This document shows positions 8,473 through 16,816 of a stretch of 45,205 nucleotides of DNA, piece after piece. Both the position numbers and the translations under genes were made by a program. The notes under the pieces were generated by a model, which saw only the letters and a program-made list of their open reading frames with translations, ran no database searches and had not been told where the DNA came from. Numbering within the stretch: the first letter of the stretch is position 1; every line of letters begins with the position of its first letter. The DNA comes from an uncultured Bacteroidales bacterium. GTDB taxonomy: Bacteria; Bacteroidota; Bacteroidia; Bacteroidales; UBA932. The stretch covers positions 1 through 45,205 of the forward strand of contig CAMBMK010000008.1 in NCBI GenBank assembly GCA_945868745.1. Direction: 5' to 3'.

Positions 8473-11306
8473 TACAGAGTCCTCTTGATTTCGACTATCT
8501 GGAACTCCTCAATGATGTCTCCCTCCTTGATATCGTTGTAGTTTTCAATGCCGATACCGCACTCCATCCCGGCCATGACTTCCTTGGCGTCGTCCTTGCC
8601 GCGGCGCAGGGATGCGATTTCACCGGTATAGACCACAATGCCGTCGCGGATAAGCCTTACCTTGCCCGGCTTGACGAGCTTGCCGTCCTTGACGAGGCTG
8701 CCCGCGATGGTGCCGACCTTAGGGATCTTGAACGGCTGCTTGACGAGTGCAGTTGCGACAACCTCCTCCTTCTTCTCCGGCTCGAGCATACCCTCAATAC
8801 CGTCCTTGACCTCATTGATGGCGTCATAGATGACGGAGTAGAGCCTGATCTCGATGCCTTCCTTCTCGGCAGTGGAGCGCGCATCGGAAGACGGACGCAC
8901 CTGGAAGCCGATGATGATGGCGTCCGATGCAGTAGCAAGCATCACATCGGACTCGGAAATCGCACCGACGGCCTTGTGGATCACATTTACATGGATCTCC
9001 TCGGTCGAGAGCTTGATGAGCGAATCGGAAAGTGCCTCCACTGAGCCGTCCACGTCACCTTTGACGATGACATTGAGCTCCTTGAAGTTGCCGATTGCGA
9101 TACGGCGGCCGATTTCCTCGAGGGTCATGTGCTTCTGGGTCTTGATGCCCTGGATGCGGATGAGCTGCTCGCGCTTGTTGGCGATGGCCTTTGCCTCCTT
9201 CTCGTCGGTCATGATGTTGAACTTCTCTCCTGCTGAAGGTGCCCCGTTGAGTCCGAGCACGGATACCGGGGTTGAAGGACCTGCCTCCGAAATCATCTGG
9301 CCGCGCTCGTTGAACATCGACTTGATGCGGCCGAAATAGCATCCGCTCAGGAGCATGTCCCCCTTGTGGATGGTACCGTTCTGGACGAGGATTGTGGCGA
9401 GATAGCCGCGTCCCTTGTCCAGCGAGGATTCGATGACTGCACCGCTGCCGACCTTGTGAGGGTTGGCCTTGAGGTCCATCATGTCGGTCTCCAGAAGGAC
9501 TTTCTCGAGGAGCTTGTCCACATTGAGGCCCTTCTTGGCCGAAATCTCCTGGCACTGGTATTTTCCGCCCCAGGCCTCCGTGAGGATATTCATCTGGGCG
9601 AGCTGCTGATAGATCTTTTCAGGCTGTGCGCCAGGCTTGTCTATCTTGTTGATTGCAAATACCATAGGCACACCTGCCGCCTGTGCGTGGTTGATTGCCT
9701 CCACAGTCTGCGGCATCACTGCGTCGTCGGCCGCGATGATGATGATCGCGAGGTCGGTCAGCTGTGCTCCACGGGCACGCATTGCGGTGAATGCTTCGTG
9801 TCCAGGGGTGTCGAGGAAGGTGATGCGCCTTCCGTCAGGCATTTTCACATTGTAGGCTCCGATGTGCTGGGTGATACCTCCGGCCTCTCCGGCAATCACG
9901 TTTGTCTTTCTGATATAGTCCAGGAGGGAAGTCTTTCCGTGGTCGACGTGACCCATCACGGTGATGATCGGCGGCCTTGTGACAAGGTCTTCCTCCCTGT
10001 CTGCCTCTTCGCTTTCAATCTCCTGGGTGAGCTCGGCGGTGACGAATTCGACCTTGTAGCCGAACTCCTCAGCCACGAGCACGAGGGCCTCCGCATCGAG
10101 CCTCTGGTTGATGGACACCATGAGTCCGAGGTTGAGGCACGCCCCGATGACCTTGTTGACAGGGGTATTGTTCATGAGGGTGGCCAGATCGTTGACGGTA
10201 ACAAACTCCGTCACTTTGAGCACTTTCTTCTCCTGCTCCTCCTGCTCCATCACCTCCATCATCCTGCTGGCGGCCGCCTCCCTCTTCTCCTTGCGGTATT
10301 TTGCGCCGAAGTTGCTCTTCTTGCTGTCGCTCATCCTTGCGTAGGTCTCCTTGACCTGCTTCTGGATTTCCTTCTGCATCTCCTCCTGCTCCTCTTCGGT
10401 CATCGCAGGCTTGAAGCGGTCCTTCTTGCGGCCCTTTCCTCCGTCTTTGGCCTGGTTCTGCTGCTGTGGCTGGTTCTTTCCGCCCTTGCCCTGGTTCTGG
10501 CCGGAGGATGCACCGCCGTTCTTGCCGCCGCGGTCCTTCTTGCCGTCTTTCCTGGATTCTGCATCCAGTTTGTTGACATCCACCTTCTGGCTGTCCTTCT
10601 GGATGCGCTCCCTCTTCTTTTTCTTCTTGGTGTCGAACTGTGAGAGATCGACCTTGCCGACAACCTTGAAGCCCGGCTCTGTCCTGGTGTCCGACGGGGT
10701 CGTATCGGACTGCTGCAGGGCTGCAGGCTCCTCTTTTGCCGGCTCCGGCTCTGCTTCCGGCTGGATGTCCGCCTCTACGGGCTCTTCCGCAGGCTCCTCC
10801 TCCACAGGCTCCGGCACGCTGGCCGGTTCCTCTTCCTCCGCAGGCTTCTCCTCCTCCTGCACAGGCTCCGCATCGGGCTCTTCAGCCACGGTGACGGAAG
10901 GCTCCTCTTCCGGCAGAACCTCCTCAATTTCAGGCTTTCCCTCCTCTACAGGGGCTGCTTCCACAACCTCCTGCTTCGGCTCGGAAGGCTTTTCGTTAAG
11001 TCCGGAAAGAATTGTACTCTTGATTGTAGTCTCACGCACCGGTTCATCTTCCTCCTCTTTCTCGGCAGCCTGCCTGCGGGTGCTCTTTTCGATGATTTCC
11101 TTCATCTTGATGTCCCTGTTGGCGGCTTCGGTAGCGGCCTTCCTGTCGTCCCCGAACTTTTTGTCGAGAGCCGGAATCCACTCGTCCGAAATCTTCGCAT
11201 TCGGATTTTCATCTATGCCGAGGCCCTTGCTGTTGAGAAAGCTCACGAGATCCGAGAGCCCGATGTTGTACTGCTTCGCTAATTTGTTCAGTCTGATTTC
11301 TGCCAT
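8472..11306 (-). CDS. infB: Translation initiation factor IF-2
   Basis: A 944-residue GTPase that places initiator tRNA on the 30S subunit. An N-terminal IF2_N domain (about 1-55) is followed by a long low-complexity linker, first Glu/Pro-rich and then Lys/Gln/Asn/Gly-rich, then a second IF2_N-like segment. The G domain has G1 GHVDHGKT, G2 GGITQHIG, G3 DTPGHEAF and G4 NKID. The usual C-terminal domains II-IV follow. The linker is rich in simple repeats and produces long meaningless frames on the other strand. The gene lies 28 bases after nusA in the conserved nusA-infB order, and its stop overlaps the start of the response regulator gene. Confidence 0.98.
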   Translation of the reverse strand: MAEIRLNKLAKQYNIGLSDLVSFLNSKGLGIDENPNAKISDEWIPALDKKFGDDRKAATEAANRDIKMKEIIEKSTRRQAAEKEEEDEPVRETTIKSTILSGLNEKPSEPKQEVVEAAPVEEGKPEIEEVLPEEEPSVTVAEEPDAEPVQEEEKPAEEEEPASVPEPVEEEPAEEPVEADIQPEAEPEPAKEEPAALQQSDTTPSDTRTEPGFKVVGKVDLSQFDTKKKKKRERIQKDSQKVDVNKLDAESRKDGKKDRGGKNGGASSGQNQGKGGKNQPQQQNQAKDGGKGRKKDRFKPAMTEEEQEEMQKEIQKQVKETYARMSDSKKSNFGAKYRKEKREAAASRMMEVMEQEEQEKKVLKVTEFVTVNDLATLMNNTPVNKVIGACLNLGLMVSINQRLDAEALVLVAEEFGYKVEFVTAELTQEIESEEADREEDLVTRPPIITVMGHVDHGKTSLLDYIRKTNVIAGEAGGITQHIGAYNVKMPDGRRITFLDTPGHEAFTAMRARGAQLTDLAIIIIAADDAVMPQTVEAINHAQAAGVPMVFAINKIDKPGAQPEKIYQQLAQMNILTEAWGGKYQCQEISAKKGLNVDKLLEKVLLETDMMDLKANPHKVGSGAVIESSLDKGRGYLATILVQNGTIHKGDMLLSGCYFGRIKSMFNERGQMISEAGPSTPVSVLGLNGAPSAGEKFNIMTDEKEAKAIANKREQLIRIQGIKTQKHMTLEEIGRRIAIGNFKELNVIVKGDVDGSVEALSDSLIKLSTEEIHVNVIHKAVGAISESDVMLATASDAIIIGFQVRPSSDARSTAEKEGIEIRLYSVIYDAINEVKDGIEGMLEPEKKEEVVATALVKQPFKIPKVGTIAGSLVKDGKLVKPGKVRLIRDGIVVYTGEIASLRRGKDDAKEVMAGMECGIGIENYNDIKEGDIIEEFQIVEIKRTL

Positions 11307-11334
11307 ATATAACCCCTTTTTTTATTGATTCACC

Positions 11335-12597
11335 TTAGTCCTCAAACTCGGCCTTGAGAATGTTCATCACCTCCTCTACAGTCTCGTCTTCAAGGTCGGC
11401 CCTTTCAGCCACGTCTGCCGGGTCGAGTGCGAGGACGCTCTTGGCGGTGTCGCAGCCGATGGACTGCAGCCTTTCGATCACCCACGGGTCGATCACGTCG
11501 TCAAATGCCGAGAGAAGCACATCCTCCTCTTCACCTTCCTCCCCGTCCTTAGGGATGTCCCTCCAGACTTCGATCTCACGGTCAACGAGCATGCCTGCGA
11601 GCTTGATGTTGCATCCGCCCTTTCCGATACCCTTCTTGACCTCTTCCGGATCCATGAACACCTTGATCTTGTCGTTCTCGCCGGTGCCCATGTCGATTGA
11701 GGAGATTCTTGCCGGAGCAAGGGCCCTCTGGATGAGCAGGGACACGTTGGATGTCCACTGGAGCACGTCGATATTCTCGTTGCGCAGCTCGCGTACGATG
11801 CCGATGATGCGCGAACCCTTCACTCCGATGCAGGCTCCGATAGGGTCGATGCGGTCGTCATAGGACTCCACTGCGACCTTGGCTCTCTCTCCCGGGATGC
11901 GTACCACTTTCTTGATGGTGATGAGGCCGTCGGCGATTTCCGGAACCTCCTGCTCGAAAAGCTTGATGAGGAAATCGTTGGATGTCCTTGAAAGCACGAT
12001 GTACGGGGTGGTGTTGTTCTTCATCTCCACGCTCTTGATGATTGCGCGGACGGAATCGTTCTTGGCGAAGTGCTCGCCCGGGATCTGCTCTGTCTTGGGC
12101 AGGCGGAGCTCATTGCCGTCCTCGTCGAGGATGAGCACTTCCTTCGCCCATTTCTGATAGACCTCCCCGGTGAAGAGCTCCCCGATTTTCTGGGTGTATT
12201 TGTTGTAGAGATTGGCCTTCTCGATATCCATGATGCGGCCCTGGAGATTCTGCCTGATGTTGAGGATTCCGCGGCGGCCGAAGTCTTTGAGCTCCACCTT
12301 CTTCGCAAACTCCTCACCGATTTCGAAATCGTCTTCTCCCATCTCGTGGAGCTCGGCGAGCGAAATCTGTGAATCAGGGTCTTCCACCTCGTCCACAACT
12401 TCGAGGTTCTGGAAAATTTCCACCGTACCCTTGTCCGGGTTGACGATGATATCAAAATTGTCGGCCGTACCGAAAGTCTTGATGAGCTGTGCCTTGAAAA
12501 CATCCTGAAGGACGCCCATCATTGTAGGCCTGTCGATCTGTTTCTCATCCTTGAATGCTGCGAACGCACTCTTGAGGTCGATTTTCTCTTCTGCCAT
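11335..12597 (-). CDS. nusA: Transcription termination/antitermination factor NusA
   Basis: A 420-residue RNA polymerase-binding factor that modulates pausing, termination and antitermination. An N-terminal polymerase-binding domain (about 1-130), an S1 domain and two KH domains (the first around GACIGVKGSRI, the second around KGIGKGGCNI) are visible, then an acidic C-terminal region with helix-hairpin-helix-like motifs (about 365-420). The length fits Bacteroidota NusA, which lacks the full second acidic repeat of E. coli. It sits between rimP (59 bases upstream) and infB (28 bases downstream), the widely conserved order. The regulator and kinase that follow infB would be read from the same transcript unless an internal promoter exists. 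Confidence 0.97.
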   Translation of the reverse strand: MAEEKIDLKSAFAAFKDEKQIDRPTMMGVLQDVFKAQLIKTFGTADNFDIIVNPDKGTVEIFQNLEVVDEVEDPDSQISLAELHEMGEDDFEIGEEFAKKVELKDFGRRGILNIRQNLQGRIMDIEKANLYNKYTQKIGELFTGEVYQKWAKEVLILDEDGNELRLPKTEQIPGEHFAKNDSVRAIIKSVEMKNNTTPYIVLSRTSNDFLIKLFEQEVPEIADGLITIKKVVRIPGERAKVAVESYDDRIDPIGACIGVKGSRIIGIVRELRNENIDVLQWTSNVSLLIQRALAPARISSIDMGTGENDKIKVFMDPEEVKKGIGKGGCNIKLAGMLVDREIEVWRDIPKDGEEGEEEDVLLSAFDDVIDPWVIERLQSIGCDTAKSVLALDPADVAERADLEDETVEEVMNILKAEFED

Positions 12598-12656
12598 TGT
12601 ATTGATTCTTATTATTGTTCAAAATGTTGTGTCCCAATGTGTCCCGCGGCCCTGCG

Positions 12657-13133
12657 TCATTCGAATTCGATGTGGGGCCTTACGGAATTGACCTGGTCGA
12701 AGGTGAAACGGTCGTGCCGCTGTACCGTCACCTTTTTCTTGCTGCCCTCCACCGCTTCCTTTGCGGAGTAGCCCAGCACGATGCCCTCTCCGTTGGCCTC
12801 CTCGAGCGTTGCAACCAGTTTCCTGCCGCCCTTGAGGAGCACCTCCACCTTTGTCCCGAGCGCCTTCAGGTACTGGCGCGGGTCTTTGAAAGGCATATCC
12901 AGGCCGGCCGAGGTCACGGTAAGCGAATAGTCCCTCTCGTCCTGGTTCCAGATGCTGTGGAATACTCCGTCCAGCGCCACGCAGTCTTCAAGGACTATGT
13001 CCCTGTCCATTGCCTCGATTGCCACGGTAATGTCATCGTCGTCAGTGACTTCAACGTCCACGATGAAACATCCCCTTTCCTGTGCGGGCCCGGAGAGTTT
13101 CTCCATTATTTCCTTTTCAAATCCTGAATTCAT
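12657..13133 (-). CDS. rimP: Ribosome maturation factor RimP
   Basis: A 158-residue factor needed for 30S subunit maturation. The N-terminal domain has the family pattern around CFIVDVEVTDDDDITVAIEA, followed by CVALDGVFHSIW and the conserved YSLTVTSAGLDMPFKDPRQY; a small Sm-like C-terminal domain ends the protein. The frame is open to 13205, but the ATG at 13133 is preferred: it gives the normal family length and lies about 50 bases downstream of a consensus promoter, whereas the upstream start would overlap that promoter. It is the first gene of the rimP-nusA-infB-regulator-kinase unit. Confidence 0.95.
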   Translation of the reverse strand: MNSGFEKEIMEKLSGPAQERGCFIVDVEVTDDDDITVAIEAMDRDIVLEDCVALDGVFHSIWNQDERDYSLTVTSAGLDMPFKDPRQYLKALGTKVEVLLKGGRKLVATLEEANGEGIVLGYSAKEAVEGSKKKVTVQRHDRFTFDQVNSVRPHIEFE

Positions 13134-13186
13134 CGTAATATAAACAAAAATAGGTGACCGCCCGGCCCCTATCCAATCACACGGCG

Positions 13187-13217
13187 CAAAGATACGAAAA
13201 AACACCGAATTGACAAA
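13187..13217 (-). promoter_or_regulatory. Consensus Bacteroidota promoter for the rimP-nusA-infB unit
   Basis: On the minus strand TTTG (13217-13214), 19 bases, then TATCTTTG (13194-13187): an exact match to the TTTG-N19-TAnnTTTG consensus for the primary sigma factor. The leader to the rimP ATG would be about 45-50 bases. Confidence 0.85.
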
Positions 13218-13316
13218 AAAATGTTATGGCACGATTTTCCCTGCCCAGAAATGGACAATTAAATGCAAAAACAGTACAATTTGCGAAAGAAGGACACAAT
13301 AACGGTAACATAGAAC

Positions 13317-13347
13317 TTTCAAAGTATAGAAATTATTCCTAATTTCG
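13317..13347 (+). promoter_or_regulatory. Candidate promoter for lpxD
   Basis: TTTC, 19 bases, TAATTTCG: each box has one mismatch to consensus, with the correct spacing, 32 bases before the lpxD ATG. The intergenic region 13134-13379 holds this and the divergent rimP promoter and nothing else that I recognise. Confidence 0.4.
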
Positions 13348-13379
13348 CATAATTATAATCTAAAAAACGGATATTTACT

Positions 13380-14372
13380 ATGGAATTGACTGCAGCCCAT
13401 CTCGCAAAAGTCCTCAAGGGGACCGTGGAAGGCAACCCCGATGCAAAAGTTACAGGATTTGCGAAGATCGAGCACGGAAAACCCGGCAAGCTTTGTTTTT
13501 ATGCCAATCCGAAATACGAGCAGTATGTCTATACCTGCCAGGCTTCCATCCTGCTTGTAAACAAGGATTTCCAGCCCAAGGCACCTGTCACCCCGACTCT
13601 TGTGAGAGTGGACGATTCATACACAGCAATAGCCGAACTCCTCAAATACGCATCGGCCCAGCGCCGCACCGACACCCGTCACCGCGGATGGCGTTCCACC
13701 TGGTTCCTGACTACAAAGTTCGGGAAAAAGGTCTATCTCGGGAGCCACAGCTATGTCGGACACCACGCCGAAGTGGGCGACTACACCAAGATTTTCGAAA
13801 ATGTCTATGTGGGTGACAATACCGTTATCGGCAAGCACTGCCTCATCTATCCGGGAGTGGTCATCTATCCGGGAATGGTCATCGGCGACAATGTCATCAT
13901 CCATTCCAACGCGGTGATCGGCTCCGACGGCTTCGGCAACGCCCCGCAGCCTGACGGCACCTGGCAGAAAATCGAGCATATGGGCAATGTCATAATCGGC
14001 GACAATGTCGAAATCGGCGCCTGCACCACCATCGACCGCGCAGAGATGGAATCGACCATCATCGGAAACGGCGTCAAGATCGACAACCTCTGCCAGATTG
14101 CGCACAATGTCGAGATAGGGGAAAACACGGTAATGGCAGCGCAGTGCGGCATAGCAGGCTCGGTGAAAATCGGCAAAAACTGCATCCTGGCAGGCCAGGT
14201 GGGCATTGCCGGCCATCTCACCATCGCCGACAACACCACAATCGGAGCCCAGGCGGGCATCATAGGCAACATACGCAAATCCGGACAGACCCTGCTCGGC
14301 TCGCCGGCCCTTCCGGTACGCACGTTCATGAAGAGCTACGCGGTGTTCAAGCGCAACGGCGAGGAGGCGTAA
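13380..14372 (+). CDS. lpxD: UDP-3-O-acylglucosamine N-acyltransferase LpxD
   Basis: A 330-residue acyltransferase for the third step of lipid A synthesis, adding a second acyl chain to the LpxC product. The N-terminal uridine-binding domain (about 1-100) is followed by a left-handed beta helix of hexapeptide repeats. The substrate and catalytic region is clear: GSDGFGNAP, then [15 protein letters not shown] with the catalytic His in QIAHN. The protein ends at [12 protein letters not shown], just after the helix; the C-terminal alpha helices found in many LpxD proteins appear shortened. It heads the lpxD-lpxC-lpxA-WbqC-GH2-CDF run. An internal promoter before lpxC suggests lpxD can be uncoupled from the genes that follow. 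Confidence 0.95.
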   Translation: MELTAAHLAKVLKGTVEGNPDAKVTGFAKIEHGKPGKLCFYANPKYEQYVYTCQASILLVNKDFQPKAPVTPTLVRVDDSYTAIAELLKYASAQRRTDTRHRGWRSTWFLTTKFGKKVYLGSHSYVGHHAEVGDYTKIFENVYVGDNTVIGKHCLIYPGVVIYPGMVIGDNVIIHSNAVIGSDGFGNAPQPDGTWQKIEHMGNVIIGDNVEIGACTTIDRAEMESTIIGNGVKIDNLCQIAHNVEIGENTVMAAQCGIAGSVKIGKNCILAGQVGIAGHLTIADNTTIGAQAGIIGNIRKSGQTLLGSPALPVRTFMKSYAVFKRNGEEA

Positions 14373-14381
14373 ACGCCCAAA

Positions 14382-14413
14382 ATTGCAAATGATTCAAAAA
14401 TATAGTATTTTTG
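14382..14413 (+). promoter_or_regulatory. Promoter for lpxC, with an inverted repeat over the -7 box
   Basis: ATTG (14382-14385), 20 bases, TATTTTTG (14406-14413), 26 bases before the lpxC ATG. The -7 box is the right arm of a perfect 8-bp inverted repeat (CAAAAATA-TAG-TATTTTTG, 14395-14413), so an equally good -7 box faces the other way. This could be a regulator site or chance symmetry in AT-rich DNA. Confidence 0.6.
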
Positions 14414-14439
14414 CAATCTTTATCATAAAAGCTTGACAG

Positions 14440-15339
14440 ATGTTTCAGCAGACTCTCAAAAGAGAATACACATTCGAAGGCAAGGGCCTTCATACCGGAG
14501 CCTTTTCAAAAATAACTGTCGGACCGGCTCCGGAGAATACCGGAATCAAGTTCCGCAAGGTCAGGGAAGGCGTCGTGATTGATGCGCTTGCCGACCGTGT
14601 CACAAGTACTTCACGCTGTACTACGGTGGAGTCGGAGGGACAGAGTATCCTTACTGTCGAACACATATTGTCCGCGCTCACAGGAATGGGCGTGGACAAT
14701 GCATATATTGACGTGGACGGTGGCGAGATCCCGATTCTTGACGGCAGCGCGAGGCCTTATGTGGAGGCTTTCGGAGCAGACGGTACCGTTTCCCAGAGTG
14801 CGGAGCGCAGGTACCTGACCGTTCCCCGCACCATCGAGGTAAGGGACGAAAAGAGCGGCTCCCTGGTAAGGATCGAGCCCGCCGATACCCTGTCCTATGA
14901 AATCACGGTCGATTTCGGCTCCAAGGTGCTGGGTGTCCAGACAGCCTGCTGGGACGAGTCCATGGACTATGCCGGGGAGATTGCATGCTGCCGCACTTTC
15001 GTGTTCTTCCACGAAATCGAATACCTTATGGCCAACAATCTGATCAAGGGCGGGGACGTGGACAACGCCATCGTGATTGTGGAGCATCCTGTATCCCAGG
15101 AACAGCTTGACCGTATGTCCGCGGCAATAGGAAGGAAAGGCCTTACGGTGGAGAACGGTTATCTGAGCAACCTGAAGCTTCACTTTCCGAACGAGTGCGG
15201 CCGCCACAAACTGCTTGACATCATCGGCGACCTTCGCCTGTGCGGAGGCTTCCTCAGGGCAAAAATCACAGCATACAAGCCGGGACACGGCATCAACACC
15301 GCTGCGGCAAAGGAGTTCCTCAAGAGCCTTGCCGAATAA
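14440..15339 (+). CDS. lpxC: UDP-3-O-acyl-N-acetylglucosamine deacetylase LpxC, without FabZ domain
   Basis: A 299-residue zinc deacetylase, the committed step of lipid A synthesis. The metal and catalytic motifs are intact: VEHILSAL near residue 80, IPILDGSARPY, HKLLDIIGD with the His and Asp zinc ligands, and KPGHGINTAA with the general-acid His. The frame ends at KEFLKSLAE, then TAA, and lpxA begins 13 bases later. In Bacteroides and many other Bacteroidota this gene encodes an LpxC-FabZ fusion of about 460 residues. Here the dehydratase half is wholly missing and no fabZ-like frame lies in the window. The stop is followed directly by lpxA, so this is not a visible frameshift. Confidence 0.96.
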   Translation: MFQQTLKREYTFEGKGLHTGAFSKITVGPAPENTGIKFRKVREGVVIDALADRVTSTSRCTTVESEGQSILTVEHILSALTGMGVDNAYIDVDGGEIPILDGSARPYVEAFGADGTVSQSAERRYLTVPRTIEVRDEKSGSLVRIEPADTLSYEITVDFGSKVLGVQTACWDESMDYAGEIACCRTFVFFHEIEYLMANNLIKGGDVDNAIVIVEHPVSQEQLDRMSAAIGRKGLTVENGYLSNLKLHFPNECGRHKLLDIIGDLRLCGGFLRAKITAYKPGHGINTAAAKEFLKSLAE

Positions 15340-15352
15340 AAAACAATTGAAT

Positions 15353-16165
15353 ATGAATAAAATACATCCTCTTGCTTCTGTCAGCCCGAACGCAAAGCTC
15401 GGCGACAATATCGAAATCGGTCCTTACGCATTCATCGATGACAATGTGGAGATCGGTGACGGCTGCAAAATACTTCCTCATGCCACGATTTTCAGTTATG
15501 TACGTCTCGGAAAGGAATGCGAGGTGTTTCCGGGTGCCGTTGTAGGCGCCATTCCGCAGGACCTCAAGTTTGACGGCGAGGTCACATATGTCGAAATCGG
15601 CGACAGGGTGACCATCCGCGAGTGCGCCACCATCAACCGCGGCACCAAGGCCAGCGGCAAGGGTGTCACCAGGATCGGAAGCGACACGCTGATCATGTCC
15701 TATGTCCATATCGCACACGACTGCAAGGTGGGCAACCATTGCATCCTCGTAAGCTATGTCGGTCTTGCCGGCGAGACTGATGTGGATGACTGGGCCATCA
15801 TCGGAGGCGGTACAAAGGCTCATCAGTTCTCGAAGATCGGATGCCATGCAATGGTCGGAGGCGCCTCCAAGGTCAACAAGGACATCCCTCCGTATTCACT
15901 CTGCGGACGCGAACCTATCGGCTATGCAGGAGTCAATCTCGTGGGATTGCGCAGAAGGGGATTCTCTTCGGATGTCATCCGCAACATCAAGGACATCTAC
16001 GACACAATCTACTTCCAGGGATACAACATTTCCGACGGTTGTGCCAAAGTCGAGGCCGGATTCCCTCCTTCAGAGGAGAGGGACAACATCCTCAATTTCA
16101 TCCGCAATTCAAAGAGGGGCATCGTGAGGGCTTGCGACAGCAGCGACAAAGGCCCGATTGACTAG
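15353..16165 (+). CDS. lpxA: Acyl-ACP--UDP-N-acetylglucosamine O-acyltransferase LpxA
   Basis: A 270-residue trimeric acyltransferase that starts lipid A synthesis. The hexapeptide-repeat beta helix runs from the N-terminus (HPLASVSPNAKLGDNIEIG) to about 190; the catalytic His is in VHIAHDCKVGNHC, and GGGTKAHQFSKIG with the following PPYSLCGREPIGYAGVN match the acyl-ACP contact region. A helical C-terminal domain follows. The longer open frame upstream overlaps lpxC in another frame and is not used; the ATG at 15353 gives the standard N-terminus. The TAG stop overlaps the GTG start of the next gene by one base (TAGTG), pointing to one operon. Confidence 0.96.
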   Translation: MNKIHPLASVSPNAKLGDNIEIGPYAFIDDNVEIGDGCKILPHATIFSYVRLGKECEVFPGAVVGAIPQDLKFDGEVTYVEIGDRVTIRECATINRGTKASGKGVTRIGSDTLIMSYVHIAHDCKVGNHCILVSYVGLAGETDVDDWAIIGGGTKAHQFSKIGCHAMVGGASKVNKDIPPYSLCGREPIGYAGVNLVGLRRRGFSSDVIRNIKDIYDTIYFQGYNISDGCAKVEAGFPPSEERDNILNFIRNSKRGIVRACDSSDKGPID

Positions 16166-16815
16166 TGCTTCTCTCGACTGCATATTTTCCGCCGGTATCG
16201 TGGTTTGCCGCGCTGGCGTCAGAATTCACCCTGTCCGCATCCGAGGACGGGGTGAGTTTATTCCCGGTCCATATCGAGGCCTGTGAACACTACGTCAAGC
16301 AGACCTGGCGCAACCGCTGCACCATACTGTCGGCAAACGGCCCGCTTTCCCTTTCTTTTCCTGTTGTCCATGACGGTGAGGACTCCATTGCAGGGGTACG
16401 TGTGGACTATTCCGTGCCGTGGGTGGCCAAGACGGAAAAGGCCGTTGAATCGGCTTATGACAGTTCGCCGTTTTTCGAATACTACAGGGACGGGATCTTC
16501 GGAATACTTGAAAGCCGCCCGCAGACGCTCTGGGAGCTGAACCTCAGTCTGATACGGTATTTTGTGGAAAGGATGGGGCTGCCGGTCCGTCTTGTGCCCA
16601 CGGAGGAATTCACGGCGCCTGGAGCCTGCCCAGGGGCGGACCACAGATATGACATCACCCCCAAGCGCCCGGACACCATCCTGGCCTCCCTTGGACTTGA
16701 GAAGCCCTATTATCAGGTGTTTGCATCAAAATTCGGCTTCACTCCCAACCTTTCAATAATGGACCTGCTGTTCAATATGGGACCGGAAAGTATATTGTAT
16801 ATCAAGAACTTGTGA
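16165..16815 (+). CDS. WbqC-family protein
   Basis: A 216-residue protein of the WbqC-like family, common in Bacteroidota. The N-terminus (LLSTAYFPPVSWFAAL), the segment EHYVKQTWRNRC followed by GPLSLSFPV, the block WVAKTEKAVESAYDSSPFFEYY, and the C-terminal YYQVFASKFGFTPNLSIMDLLFNMGPES are characteristic. The name comes from an O-antigen cluster gene; the biochemical role is not established as far as I know. The start is a GTG that shares one base with the lpxA stop, so translation is probably coupled to lipid A synthesis; placement after lpxA agrees with a surface-polysaccharide role. The GH2 gene begins one base after its stop. Confidence 0.82.
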   Translation: MLLSTAYFPPVSWFAALASEFTLSASEDGVSLFPVHIEACEHYVKQTWRNRCTILSANGPLSLSFPVVHDGEDSIAGVRVDYSVPWVAKTEKAVESAYDSSPFFEYYRDGIFGILESRPQTLWELNLSLIRYFVERMGLPVRLVPTEEFTAPGACPGADHRYDITPKRPDTILASLGLEKPYYQVFASKFGFTPNLSIMDLLFNMGPESILYIKNL

Positions 16816-16816
16816 T

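Noticed and set aside
9366..11328. Long plus-strand frames (425 and 325 codons) opposite infB
   Set aside because: They are the complement of the conserved G domain and of the low-complexity linker of IF-2; the products are simple-sequence Ser/Leu-rich strings.
13227..13242. Sigma-54 -24/-12 promoter before rimP/lpxD
   Set aside because: TGGCAC is followed by TTCC instead of TTGC at the -12 position, and a primary-sigma promoter sits close by.
14373..15352. Frameshifted or split FabZ after lpxC
   Set aside because: Only 13 bases separate the lpxC stop from the lpxA start; no FabZ-like sequence is found in other frames there.
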